A DNA stretch of 64,000 nt, taken from assembly GCA_045809745.1 (NCBI GenBank), contig JBJMXE010000004.1, positions 1-64,000 on the forward strand, read 5' to 3'. Below the pieces are notes generated by a model. That model was given only the letters and a program-made list of their open reading frames with translations, made no database searches and was not told the origin of the DNA. Each line of letters opens with the position of its first letter. The stretch's first letter is position 1. The DNA comes from DATFCK01 sp045809745 (GTDB taxonomy: Bacteria; Verrucomicrobiota; Verrucomicrobiia; Chthoniobacterales; UBA10450). The translations under genes were made by a program, and so were the position numbers. Shown one piece after another: positions 8,308-23,583 of this stretch.

Positions 8308-9030
8308 ATGCGCCCCGAAAAAACCAGCATAGTTTCGGATCTGTCGGAAAAACTCACCAAGTCTCCGTTTATTCTGGTGACCGACTACCAGCGGATGAAC
8401 GTGAACCATTTCGCTGACCTGCGGACGCGACTCGCCGCCAGCGGAGCGGAAATGCACGTGGTCAAAAACAGCTTTTTGAAACGGGCGATGACGGACTCGG
8501 GTTTGCCGGACGTTGGCAGTAACCTAACCGGCCAAACTGCCGTCGTTACCGGCGAGAAAGACGTCGCTCCCGTAGCCAAGGTATTAAAAATGTTTGCCGC
8601 CGAATTCAAGATCGCGGCGTTGAAAATCGGCGTGGTCGATAAATCGGTTCTGTCGACTCAGGATCTGGAAGCACTGGCTGAATTGCCGTCGCGCGATGTG
8701 CTGTTAGCGCAGTTACTTGGGTTGCTGTTGAGCCCGGCCACGAAACTGGTCCGGGTACTCAACGAACCGGGCGCTGCTTTGGCGCGACTGCTGAACGCGA
8801 AGAAAGAGAAAATGCCATCGGCACCGGAGCCAGCAGCAAGTGCCCCGGCGCCGGTAGAGGCTTCTCCGACGGAAGCTGCACCTGCGGCGCAAGCTGCACC
8901 CGCGGCCGAAGCGACAGCTGCACCTGAGCCGGCAGCGTCAAGTTCTGTTCCGGCGGCGGAAACCACGCCCCCGCCAGAAGCGGCACCGGCACCGGCACCA
9001 GAACAAGCGGAGGGAACAGCAACGACATAG
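8308..9030 (+). CDS. rplJ: 50S ribosomal protein L10 with long Ala/Pro-rich tail
   Basis: 240 residues, against about 165-180 in most bacteria. L10 anchors the L7/L12 dimers to the stalk base. Residues 1-about 168 are an ordinary L10: MRPEKTSIVSDLSEKLT, VVKNSFLKRAM, an alpha-helical part after ELPSRDVLLAQLLGLLLSPA, and the end of the L12-binding helix at LNEPGAALARLLNAKKEK. Residues about 170-240 are an added low-complexity tail of Ala, Pro and Glu (PAASAPAPVEASPTEAAPAA and similar). An AAGGA at about 8297-8301 serves as ribosome-binding site. It sits 37 bases after rplA. Confidence 0.96.
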   Translation: MRPEKTSIVSDLSEKLTKSPFILVTDYQRMNVNHFADLRTRLAASGAEMHVVKNSFLKRAMTDSGLPDVGSNLTGQTAVVTGEKDVAPVAKVLKMFAAEFKIAALKIGVVDKSVLSTQDLEALAELPSRDVLLAQLLGLLLSPATKLVRVLNEPGAALARLLNAKKEKMPSAPEPAASAPAPVEASPTEAAPAAQAAPAAEATAAPEPAASSSVPAAETTPPPEAAPAPAPEQAEGTATT

Positions 9031-9034
9031 ATTT

Positions 9035-9058
9035 TGTAGGACAGGCGCTTTGCCTGCC
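9035..9058. repeat. TTGTAGGRCAGGCGCT..GCCTGCC repeat, copy 1
   Basis: This 24-base element with an internal AGGCGC/GCCT hairpin recurs at 54467-54491 with two or three changes. Here it lies in the rplJ-rplL spacer. Confidence 0.7.
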
Positions 9059-9139
9059 GATGATCGGCGAACCCACGGGATCGACCTACGACACCAAACA
9101 ACAAACAAATGCCCGGTTCCGTGGCTGCGGGACTTAATT

Positions 9140-9157
9140 CTTCGAAAGCTTTCGAAG
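9140..9157. promoter_or_regulatory. 18-bp perfect palindrome upstream of rplL
   Basis: CTTCGAAAGCTTTCGAAG lies 10 bases before the rplL ribosome-binding site. It shares its core with the 20-bp palindrome at 6041-6060. It could be an operator, an mRNA hairpin affecting rplL translation, or only a repeat. No T tract follows. Confidence 0.5.
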
Positions 9158-9179
9158 GCGGCGATTGGAGGAAAACAAA

Positions 9180-9569
9180 ATGGCAGATACGGATAAAATC
9201 GTGGAGCAGCTCAGTGGCCTAACGGTGCTTGAGATTGCTGGGTTGGTAAAGCAGCTCGAGGAGAAGTGGGGCGTTAGTGCCGCGGCTCCGGTCGCGATGG
9301 CAGCAGCTCCGGCCGGCGGCGGTGGGGGCGCGGCGGCTCCGGCAGCTGAAGAGAAAACAACTTTCGATGTCATCCTTAAAGAAATGGGCGCTAATAAGAT
9401 TGGCGTCATCAAAGAGGTGCGCGGTGCGGTGCCGGGTCTTGGCTTAGCCGAGGCGAAGGCGCTCGTTGAAGGGGCCCCGAAGCCGATTAAGGAAGGCGTT
9501 ACCAAGGCAGAAGCTGAAGAGATCAAGAAGAAGGTCGAAGCGGCTGGCGCCAAGGTCGAGATCAAGTAA
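9180..9569 (+). CDS. rplL: 50S ribosomal protein L7/L12
   Basis: 129 residues, slightly longer than the usual 120-125. It forms dimers on the ribosomal stalk that recruit translation GTPases. The start ATG at 9180 (MADTDKIVEQL) follows a strong GGAGG at 9167-9171; the in-frame start at 9165 would hide that site and is rejected. The N-terminal dimerisation part (LTVLEIAGLVKQLEEKWGV), Ala/Gly hinge (residues about 38-60) and globular C-terminal domain (FDVILKEMGANKIGVIKEVR, LGLAEAKALVEGAPKPIKEG) are all standard. The gene is likely to be made in excess over L10, which fits its own strong ribosome-binding site and the hairpin that follows. Confidence 0.98.
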   Translation: MADTDKIVEQLSGLTVLEIAGLVKQLEEKWGVSAAAPVAMAAAPAGGGGGAAAPAAEEKTTFDVILKEMGANKIGVIKEVRGAVPGLGLAEAKALVEGAPKPIKEGVTKAEAEEIKKKVEAAGAKVEIK

Positions 9570-9624
9570 TTCGATTCGATTGACGGGACTGTTTGGCCAC
9601 CGTCGGTTGACAAAATTCAACGAA

Positions 9625-9661
9625 GCGGCTGCGAGCGGATGTTCGCAGCCGCTTTGCTTTT
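9625..9661 (+). terminator. Rho-independent terminator/attenuator after rplL
   Basis: Perfect 10-bp stem GCGGCTGCGA (9625-9634) with TCGCAGCCGC (9643-9652), 8-base loop, then TTTGCTTTT. It is placed where other bacteria attenuate between rplL and rpoB. Confidence 0.85.
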
Positions 9662-10439
9662 GGTGCTGTGTCTTCGGGATTTGTGTGTATCGCTGAAGAA
9701 GTGTCATCCTGAGCGACGCGCAGCGGAGTCGAAGGACCTGGCATTCACGTTGTTGATCATCCGAGTGTCACTCGGGTGACGCCACAGCGACTGTGAGGTT
9801 CCTCGACTTCGCTCGGGATGACGCCAGAGGAGATGGCGCCTCCGTTGGGTCACTCCCGACCGGCCCTCAATTGCCATCCTCTCCTGAGAGAGAAAGGCGC
9901 GGTGGCGCACCGGTTAGGGTAAACTGCGGGCTCGTAAGCACGATGAGTTCGCGGCCAGTTCCGTGCGCCGCGGTGTGCGTGGATTTCGCGGACCCATCTC
10001 TGTGAGCCGGTAGCCGAAACTCCGTTCGAATGCGTCGCGCGCGGCGGCCCCATGGAGCGGGGGGGACTACAGACAGGGCTGCCGGGGGTCCCGCGGTAGT
10101 CACGGCGGGTCGGGTCGTCATCATGGATTGTCCGCTGTGAAAGCGTGCCGTGGCGAAAGGCCCCGCTAAAGCGAAAATCTGCTTGCGCTGTTCGCCCCGA
10201 CATGGCATGGGTTATTTTCGTTAAAGATAGATAGCGGTTAGAAGGCAGTTTATTTTTAACCCGGCGGAAGACGGAACATTATTGGGCAGGCAACGGAACG
10301 GCAGTCGTCAATTTGACAGACGGCCGATTCGCTGCCACTTTTGTCTTCTTCGCACGCGCCCGATGCCATAAACCCCAGAGAAGTCGCGGCGTTGTCGGGC
10401 GTCGTCGGTTCTCAGCGTTGCAGAAGTATCATTATATAT
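9662..10439. other. rplL-rpoB spacer with dispersed repeat and likely rpoB promoter
   Basis: About 780 bases, much longer than a usual rplL-rpoB gap. It holds the repeat at 9702-9823, then GC-rich sequence with no credible gene, then an AT-rich part (10205-10260). A TTGACA is present at 10313-10318 but no good -10 hexamer lies 16-18 bases after it. With the terminator at 9625 it implies that rpoBC has its own promoter here. Confidence 0.55.
9702..9823. repeat. GTCATCCTGAGCG dispersed repeat, copy 3
   Basis: It begins GTGTCATCCTGAGCG, passes GAGTCGAAGGACCT and ends CGCTCGGGATGACGCC, so its ends are complementary like those of 7243-7360. A degenerate, shorter relative may lie at about 23799-23862. 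Confidence 0.65.
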
Positions 10440-14255
<3,816 letters not shown>

Positions 14256-14287
14256 CAATTTGGCGGTAATTATCTGTACATAATCAA

Positions 14288-18403
<4,116 letters not shown>

Positions 18404-18423
18404 GCGTTCGTTAAGTTTTTCAG

Positions 18424-18461
18424 AGGCCGGATCGGCGATAGCTGATCCGGCCTTTTGTTTT
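18424..18461 (+). terminator. Rho-independent terminator of rpoBC
   Basis: Perfect 10-bp stem AGGCCGGATC (18424-18433) with GATCCGGCCT (18444-18453), 10-base loop, followed by TTTTGTTTT. Confidence 0.92.
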
Positions 18462-18497
18462 GGTGCGATGTGACTGGGCGAATCCAGGCAGACAGAA

Positions 18498-18560
18498 TTG
18501 TAGGGCGTCAGCCGCGACGGGCGCCATCTGAGGTTGGCGTTTCACAGAAACGCCCTACAA
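18498..18560. repeat. TTGTAGGGCG inverted repeat
   Basis: Perfect 10-bp arms TTGTAGGGCG (18498-18507) and CGCCCTACAA (18551-18560) around a GC-rich centre, ending 12 bases before the cobalamin adenosyltransferase start. The TTGTAGG word links it to elements at 9035 and 54467 and to CGCCCTACA near 53552. Confidence 0.75.
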
Positions 18561-18571
18561 TGGCGCACTAG

Positions 18572-19093
18572 ATGTCGATAGTTACCAAAGGTGGCGATGC
18601 CGGCGAAACGTCCCTGATGTACGGGCGACGGGTGCCGAAGACCGATCCGCAGGTGGAAGCGTATGGTTGCGTGGACGAACTAACGGCCGCGCTTGGCCTG
18701 GTGCGAACATCAACCGCTGACAAATTCGTCACCGAGCAGGTCCTCGCGATTCAAAAGGATCTCATCACACTTATGGGCGAACTCGCGACTGCACCGGAAA
18801 ACCTGGAGCGATACGCGACGGACGGATACCGGCTGGTCGATAAGCAGATGGTCGACCGGGTCGGCGCCCTCATCGACGACCTTGAAAGGGACGAATCGCT
18901 TTATCCGAAACACTGGGTTATACCCGGATCAGGCGCAGCGGCCGCTGCACTCGATTTTGCGCGGACGGTCTGCCGTCGCGCGGAACGGCGAGTGGCCGTG
19001 CTCGAGAAGGTGAATCCTGAGATTCTGCGATACCTGAATCGGCTTTCGGATCTCTGCTGGATTCTGGCGCGGTATTGCGAAAAGAAAGCCTGA
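18572..19093 (+). CDS. ATP:cob(I)alamin adenosyltransferase, PduO type
   Basis: 173 residues, the full length of the PduO/MMAB family. It transfers the adenosyl group of ATP to cob(I)alamin, making coenzyme B12. Family signatures: the N-terminal ATP-binding segment VTKGGDAGETSLMYGRRV, VDELTAALGLVR, and the C-terminal CRRAERRV..LRYLNRLSDLCWILARY. No corrinoid-dependent enzyme or other B12 gene is adjacent, so this is probably a salvage enzyme. It lies alone between the rpoC terminator and rpsB, directly after an inverted repeat. Confidence 0.95.
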   Translation: MSIVTKGGDAGETSLMYGRRVPKTDPQVEAYGCVDELTAALGLVRTSTADKFVTEQVLAIQKDLITLMGELATAPENLERYATDGYRLVDKQMVDRVGALIDDLERDESLYPKHWVIPGSGAAAAALDFARTVCRRAERRVAVLEKVNPEILRYLNRLSDLCWILARYCEKKA

Positions 19094-19286
19094 GGCGGGT
19101 TCGCGACTATGCGTTCGGGTCCCGAATGGGATCTTGCGGCTTCAGTTCGCGAAACCGAGACGCTTTGGCCCGGCCGGGACGCGCCGGGCTTCCGGAACGG
19201 GGCAGCACATTGCGTTTGCTTTTTGGCCTTGGTAAGGCATCTTTTCCGTTCGCCGTCCCGCGGTCGCCGGACGGTTTGTTTTCCTT

Positions 19287-20018
19287 ATGGCAAATCCTAC
19301 AGAATTAGTGCCTGAGCTTCTCGAAGCTGGCGTTCATTTCGGTCACCAGACCAAGCGCTGGAATCCGAAGATGAAGCCTTACATTTTCGAACAGCGGAAT
19401 GCGATCTACATCATTAACCTCGACGAAACAGTATTGCAGCTTCATCGCGCGACCGAATTTCTTCAGGAGGTAACACGCCGCGGTGGAAAGATTCTTTTCG
19501 TTGGGTGCAAGAAGCAGGCGCAGGAAGCGGTTAAAGAAGCGGCATTAGCGTGTGGTCAATTTTACGTCAACCAGCGATGGCTCGGCGGAACCCTAACCAA
19601 TCTGGCAACGATTCGAAAGAGTATCGGTCGCTTGAAGTACATCGAGCAGATCGAGCAGTCGCCCGAGTACAAGAAGATGGGCAAACAGGAACTCGCGGCG
19701 CTGAATCGTGAGGCGGCCAAGCTTCGCCGGAATTTGGACGGCATTCTAGAGATGTCGCAGCTCCCCGACGCATTGGTGATTATTGACACGACGCGCGAAG
19801 AGAACGCGGTATTGGAAGCGCGTCGGCTCCATATACCTGTCGTCGCAGTCGTCGACACCAATGCCGACCCCGATCTAATCGATTATCCTATTGCCGGAAA
19901 TGATGACGCCATCCGCGCGATTCGCGTGGTGTTGCAGAAGCTGGTGGATGCGATCGTTTCCGCCAGCGGCGAAGCGCGAATTCGCGAGCAAATGGAAATG
20001 TCGGCAGTTTCGGCCTAA
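19287..20018 (+). CDS. rpsB: 30S ribosomal protein S2
   Basis: 243 residues. S2 sits on the back of the small subunit between head and body and joins late in assembly. The sequence is typical from the start: PELLEAGVHFGHQTKRWNPKM, IINLDETVLQLHRA, FVGCKKQAQEAVKEAA, NQRWLGGTLTNLATIRKSI, and PDALVIIDTTREENAVLEAR followed by IPVVAVVDTNADPDLIDYPI. No clear Shine-Dalgarno sequence precedes the ATG (GTTTTCCTT). It forms the usual pair with tsf. The TAA stop is within GCCTAAC. Confidence 0.98.
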   Translation: MANPTELVPELLEAGVHFGHQTKRWNPKMKPYIFEQRNAIYIINLDETVLQLHRATEFLQEVTRRGGKILFVGCKKQAQEAVKEAALACGQFYVNQRWLGGTLTNLATIRKSIGRLKYIEQIEQSPEYKKMGKQELAALNREAAKLRRNLDGILEMSQLPDALVIIDTTREENAVLEARRLHIPVVAVVDTNADPDLIDYPIAGNDDAIRAIRVVLQKLVDAIVSASGEARIREQMEMSAVSA

Positions 20019-20032
20019 CAAAAAAGCTGAGA

Positions 20033-20071
20033 GTTGTTGGTTGAGAGTTGAGAGGTGAATCAACCAGCAAC
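20033..20071 (+). promoter_or_regulatory. Hairpin between rpsB and tsf
   Basis: GTTGTTGGTTGA (20033-20044) pairs with TCAACCAGCAAC (20060-20071), 11 of 12 positions Watson-Crick and one G-T. There is no T tract right after it. Likely a partial attenuator or processing site, as is common between rpsB and tsf. Confidence 0.55.
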
Positions 20072-20108
20072 GGTTCCGTCTGAAATCTCTCAACAATAAA
20101 CTTTTTGA

Positions 20109-20741
20109 ATGAAAGCTACAGCAGACATTGATCCGCAAGTCGTTAAGCAACTGCGCGAGAAGACCAACGCAGGCATGATGGATTGCAAGCGCGCCCTGAC
20201 CGAGAGCGGTGGCGATTTGGATAAGGCGGAGGCCATTCTGCGGACCAAAGGCATCGCCAGCGCCAGCAAGAAGAGCTCACGCGCGACCAAAGAGGGAATC
20301 GTTGCCTCGTATATTCACCTGCAAGGTAAGGTGGGCGTGCTTGTGGAAGTGAATTGCGAAACTGATTTCGTCGCGAAGAACGAGAATTTTCGCTCGTTCG
20401 TGAAGGACATCACCTTGCATATTGCTGCGGCGCATCCGCTTTATGTCATGCGTGACCAGGTGCCGTCCCAGGTGATCGCTGCCGAACGCGCCATTTACGA
20501 GGCGCAGGTGAAAGACAAACCGGCTGCGGTGATGGGCAAAATTGTGGATGGCAAGCTCGATAAATTCTACAGCACAGTTTGCTTGATGGAGCAGGGGTTC
20601 ATCAAAAATCCGGATCAAACAATCCAGGAATTGGTGCAGGGCAAAGTTGCGGAGCTCGGTGAGAACATCATCATCCGCCGGTTTACCCGTTACCTGGTTG
20701 GCGAACCGCTCGATCTTTCTACGTCCGCCCAGTCGGAGTAG
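20109..20741 (+). CDS. tsf: Translation elongation factor Ts, short form
   Basis: 210 residues, clearly shorter than the about 280 of E. coli and similar to short forms with a single core subdomain. It catalyses GDP release from EF-Tu. The N-terminal UBA-like domain (VVKQLREKTNAGMMDCKRAL), the linker LRTKGIASASKKS, and the core signature VGVLVEVNCETDFVAKNENF are intact. The C-terminal part keeps PDQTIQELVQGKVAELGENI and IRRFTRYLVGE. pyrH and frr, frequent neighbours, do not follow. Confidence 0.96.
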   Translation: MKATADIDPQVVKQLREKTNAGMMDCKRALTESGGDLDKAEAILRTKGIASASKKSSRATKEGIVASYIHLQGKVGVLVEVNCETDFVAKNENFRSFVKDITLHIAAAHPLYVMRDQVPSQVIAAERAIYEAQVKDKPAAVMGKIVDGKLDKFYSTVCLMEQGFIKNPDQTIQELVQGKVAELGENIIIRRFTRYLVGEPLDLSTSAQSE

Positions 20742-21072
20742 AGGTTCACCGCAGAGATAGCCGACAACGCCGCGGGCGGCGCGGCGTATTGCAAGGCGCC
20801 TGTGTCACGCCGGCTAAAGAACGTCGTCTCACCGAGACGGTCTACAACCGAAAGTCGGATGGGCGATTCGAAGTGATCAAGACCAGTCCCTTCGCAACGG
20901 TCCGCGTTCTATCGCCGAACATTGCCAGCGATTTACGAAAAATCTTCATCGCATGCACGCGCATCGTGCATCGCAGATTCGTTTCATTTTTTAGGTGTCG
21001 CTCCCTCTGGAGCGACATTGTGCTTGGGGGAAAACTTTCCGCAGGCTGGAACAATCAATCGGAACAACAATT
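20742..21072. other. Spacer with small hairpins
   Basis: 331 bases without a gene. It has a hairpin CGTCTC/GAGACG (20825-20839) and a perfect 9-bp hairpin TGTCGCTCC/GGAGCGACA (20996-21017). The latter resembles a CGTCGCTC/GAGCGACG hairpin at 54358-54376. Confidence 0.55.
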
Positions 21073-21570
21073 ATGAAACTGGAATCACTGGAAACACTCT
21101 ACATCGAAGAACTGCGCGATATCTACAACGCTGAAAACCAACTGGTTAAGACGCTGCCAAAGATGGCCAAAGCAGCGGCATCGGAGGAACTGAAGCAGGC
21201 GTTCGAAGAACACTTGGAGCAGACGAAAGAACACATCGAGAGACTGGAAGAAATTTTCGGGAAGCTCGACAAAAAGCCGAGCGGCAAAACGTGTCACGGA
21301 ATGCAGGGCCTCATCGAAGAAGGCTCGGAAATCATGAAGCATGACGGAGATGATCACGTTCTCGATGCTGGATTGATCGCTGCGGCGCAAAAGGTTGAAC
21401 ATTACGAGATGGCCAGCTACGGCACCGTTCGCACGTGGGCGGAAATGCTCGGCGAAGATGACGCTGCGGACTTGCTTCAGCAGACGCTCGATGAGGAGGG
21501 CGAAACCGATAAACGCCTGACCGAGCTCGCGGAGGAGATCGTTAACGTCCAGGCCTCGAGTGGCGAATAA
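21073..21570 (+). CDS. DUF892 (YciE/YciF-like) ferritin-like protein
   Basis: 165 residues, the normal length for the family. These are four-helix ferritin-like proteins, often induced by osmotic, oxidative or stationary-phase stress; their reaction is unknown. Visible signatures: LESLETLYIEELRDIYNAENQL, EHLEQTKEHIERLEEIF, KTCHGMQGLIEEG, and the metal-ligand-like VEHYEMASYGTVRTWAEML. The ATG at 21073 is chosen because family members start at MKLESLE-type sequences; the earlier in-frame ATG at 20995 adds residues from the hairpin region. It is followed by a strong terminator. Confidence 0.92.
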   Translation: MKLESLETLYIEELRDIYNAENQLVKTLPKMAKAAASEELKQAFEEHLEQTKEHIERLEEIFGKLDKKPSGKTCHGMQGLIEEGSEIMKHDGDDHVLDAGLIAAAQKVEHYEMASYGTVRTWAEMLGEDDAADLLQQTLDEEGETDKRLTELAEEIVNVQASSGE

Positions 21571-21636
21571 CACTTAAAAATGCTGTTACGCAGCCGGCCG
21601 CCGTGCGCGACCGCGCGTAGTTTTTGGGGAGCAATG

Positions 21637-21673
21637 ACCGCCGCAGGTTCAACAACCTGCGGCGGTTGTCTTT
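21637..21673 (+). terminator. Rho-independent terminator after DUF892 gene
   Basis: Perfect 13-bp stem ACCGCCGCAGGTT (21637-21649) with AACCTGCGGCGGT (21654-21666), 4-base loop CAAC, then TGTCTTT. Confidence 0.85.
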
Positions 21674-21817
21674 CCGACCCAAGCGCCAGTATTCGGACCG
21701 CTGGGCCGGTCTGCCACAAGTGCATTTCGTAGAACGAAACGGCTACAACCGCGTGTGCGGCCAGGCTTTGCTTTCTGTTCTTCCCCTTCTACTTTCTGCT
21801 TTAGCCTTTCTAATCTC

Positions 21818-22549
21818 ATGGGTCTCACTGAGTACAAGCGGAAACGTAACTTCAATAAGACGGCTGAGCCTGCGGGCAAGCCATTGCCGAAAGCGGTGAA
21901 AGGCGCCAAGCGGTTCGTGATTCAAAAACACGACGCCAGCCGACTGCATTACGACTTCCGCCTCGAGATGGATGGCGTGTTAAAATCATGGGCAGTCCCG
22001 AAAGGATTGCCGTGGGGTCAGGGCGAGAAGCATCTCGCCGTGGAAGTGGAAGATCACCCGGTCGAGTACGCCACCTTCGAAGGAGTGATTCCGGAAGGGC
22101 AGTATGGTGGGGGGACGGTGATGCTTTGGGATCAGGGCCGCTATTACGTCTACGGCGAAAAGCCTCTCGAGTCGTTGAGCAAAGGCCGGTTGCATCTGGT
22201 GTTGGATGGAAAAAAAGCAAAGGGCGAATGGGCTTTGATTCGCATCCGAAGCGAGGGGGAAAAGAACCAGTGGCTCCTGCTGAAAGCAACGCAGAGCGTG
22301 AAACCGCTTTCGAAAAAACTCGATGACCAGTCGGTTAAAAGCGGGCGGACGATGAAACAGATTGCCGACGAACGGGACGCAGAATGGCAATCAAATCGAA
22401 CCGATGAATCGGCAGCCAGCAAATTCAAATCGCGGATCCGGTCGGCGATTGGCCGGGCATCGCCGGCAGAAAAAGCGCGCCGTAGTTCGATGGTAAAAAA
22501 AAAGTACCTGAGCCGAAACAGGCGAACGGCGCCCAAGCAAAAAGTGTAA
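21818..22549 (+). CDS. ligD: LigD 3'-phosphoesterase (PE) module
   Basis: 243 residues in its own frame. The PE domain removes 3'-phosphate and 3'-ribonucleotide ends before joining in bacterial end-joining. Active-site residues are present: His38, His44 and Asp46 in IQKHDASRLHYDFRLE, His80 in VEDHPVEYATFEG, and the loop GVIPEGQYGGGTVMLWDQG. The ATG at 21818 (MGLTEYKRKRNF) is chosen; upstream in-frame residues are low quality. After residue about 200 the sequence becomes a Ser/Arg/Lys linker, reaches an A9 run and stops 15 codons later. In the -1 frame the linker continues without a stop into the ligase module, so this is probably the first half of a PE-LIG gene. Confidence 0.9.
   Translation: MGLTEYKRKRNFNKTAEPAGKPLPKAVKGAKRFVIQKHDASRLHYDFRLEMDGVLKSWAVPKGLPWGQGEKHLAVEVEDHPVEYATFEGVIPEGQYGGGTVMLWDQGRYYVYGEKPLESLSKGRLHLVLDGKKAKGEWALIRIRSEGEKNQWLLLKATQSVKPLSKKLDDQSVKSGRTMKQIADERDAEWQSNRTDESAASKFKSRIRSAIGRASPAEKARRSSMVKKKYLSRNRRTAPKQKV
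22495..22504 (+). promoter_or_regulatory. Candidate -1 frameshift site: A9 run with in-phase A AAA AAG
   Basis: Nine A residues (22495-22503) and G22504. In the PE frame the codons are AAA (22496-98), AAA (22499-501), AAG (22502-504), so heptamer 22498-22504 reads A AAA AAG in the phase used by dnaX. A -1 slip continues at 22504 in the ligase frame, which is free of stops from 22486 to 23580. The product would have 229 + 359 = 588 residues. Downstream pairing is weak (4-bp GC stems at 22512-22530 or 22521-22533). An indel (A10) or transcriptional slippage are alternatives. Confidence 0.6.
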
Positions 22550-22605
22550 GCCGCAGGGCTAAACGCTCTTCTGCGAGGCCGGAAGTTGAACAGGTTCTTG
22601 CCCGT

Positions 22606-23583
22606 TTGCCAGCGGCGAAACCGCGCTTCGTTGATCCGATGAAGCCGCGGCTCGTCGATCAGCCGCCGGAGAATGGTGATTGGCTTTACGAACTCAAGTT
22701 TGATGGCATCCGGGCAATTGCCTGCAAGGCTGGCGGCAAAGTTAATTTGATCTCGCGCAATGAAAACGAGCTCCGCGCCCGATTTCCGGAAATCGCCGAG
22801 GCAATGACTGATTTTCCCGCAGACGAGTGCGTGATCGATGGAGAAGTAGTCGCACTTGATGAGGAAGGCCGTTCATCGTTTCAGCTTCTTCAAGGAATCG
22901 ACATGGATGGCCGCCAGTCGCCGATTCGATTCTACGTCTTCGACATTTTGCAGCTTAACGGGAAAGATCTCAAAGGTCTGCCGCTGCTTGCGCGGAAAGA
23001 AGTGCTCGCGCAGCTCTGCCAGGAGATCGGTGAGCCGATCCGGTATTCCGGTGAGGTTCAGGGCGACGTCCGCTCGTTACTCAAAGAAGTCCAGCGCCGC
23101 GGATTGGAAGGGATCATTGGAAAACAGCGGCAATCTGTTTACGAGCCCGGCCGCCGCAGTGGCCTGTGGATCAAACTCAAGGTCGTTAACGAACAGGAGT
23201 TCGTAATCGGCGGATACACTCCGCCCGGCGGATCACGAAAACATTTTGGCGCAATTCTGGTTGGCTACTACAACAACGGGAAGCTGCTGTTCGCCGGTAA
23301 GGTTGGCACGGGATTCAACTCAAAATCCTTGAGCGCACTTATCAAAAAGTTCCGGCAAGAGCACCGGCAGACGTGCCCGTTCGCCGACCTGCCATCGAAA
23401 CAGGGCGGCCAATGGGTGCAGGGAATAACGCCATCCATGATGAAGCAAATGCACTGGATCAATCCCAAGTTCGTGGCGCAGATCAAATTCGCCGAGTGGA
23501 CGCGCGACGGAAAGTTACGGCAACCAGTGTATTTGGGACTGCGCGACGACAAAAAGCCTGCCGACGTCGTGCGGGAAGGTTAG
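22606..23583 (+). CDS. ligD: ATP-dependent DNA ligase module of LigD
   Basis: 325 residues if translation starts at the TTG 22606; the open frame itself begins after a TAG at 22483-22485. The nucleotidyltransferase lysine is Lys31 in LYELKFDGIRA. Other ligase motifs: LISRNENELRARFPEI, DECVIDGEVVALDEEG, IRFYVFDILQLNGKDL, EGIIGKQRQSVYEPGRRSGLWIKLK, then an OB-fold part with FVIGGYTPPGGSRKHFGAILVG and the closing IKFAEWTRDGKLRQPVYLGLRDDK. Upstream of 22606 the same frame encodes VPEPKQANGAQAK and RPEVEQVLARLPAAK, a plausible linker to the PE module. No ribosome-binding site precedes the TTG. Partner Ku lies at 46820-47677. Confidence 0.9.
   Translation: MPAAKPRFVDPMKPRLVDQPPENGDWLYELKFDGIRAIACKAGGKVNLISRNENELRARFPEIAEAMTDFPADECVIDGEVVALDEEGRSSFQLLQGIDMDGRQSPIRFYVFDILQLNGKDLKGLPLLARKEVLAQLCQEIGEPIRYSGEVQGDVRSLLKEVQRRGLEGIIGKQRQSVYEPGRRSGLWIKLKVVNEQEFVIGGYTPPGGSRKHFGAILVGYYNNGKLLFAGKVGTGFNSKSLSALIKKFRQEHRQTCPFADLPSKQGGQWVQGITPSMMKQMHWINPKFVAQIKFAEWTRDGKLRQPVYLGLRDDKKPADVVREG

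Noticed and set aside
8658..9104. Open frames opposite the L10 tail
   Set aside because: They come from the GC-rich Ala/Pro codons of rplJ read in reverse; Gly/Ala/Ser-only composition.
10313..10342. TTGACA before rpoB as a confident promoter
   Set aside because: No acceptable -10 hexamer 16-18 bases downstream; kept only as a remark in the spacer entry.
10341..10439. Longer rpoB start (TTG at 10341)
   Set aside because: The added residues do not resemble beta N-termini; the ATG at 10440 starts the standard sequence.
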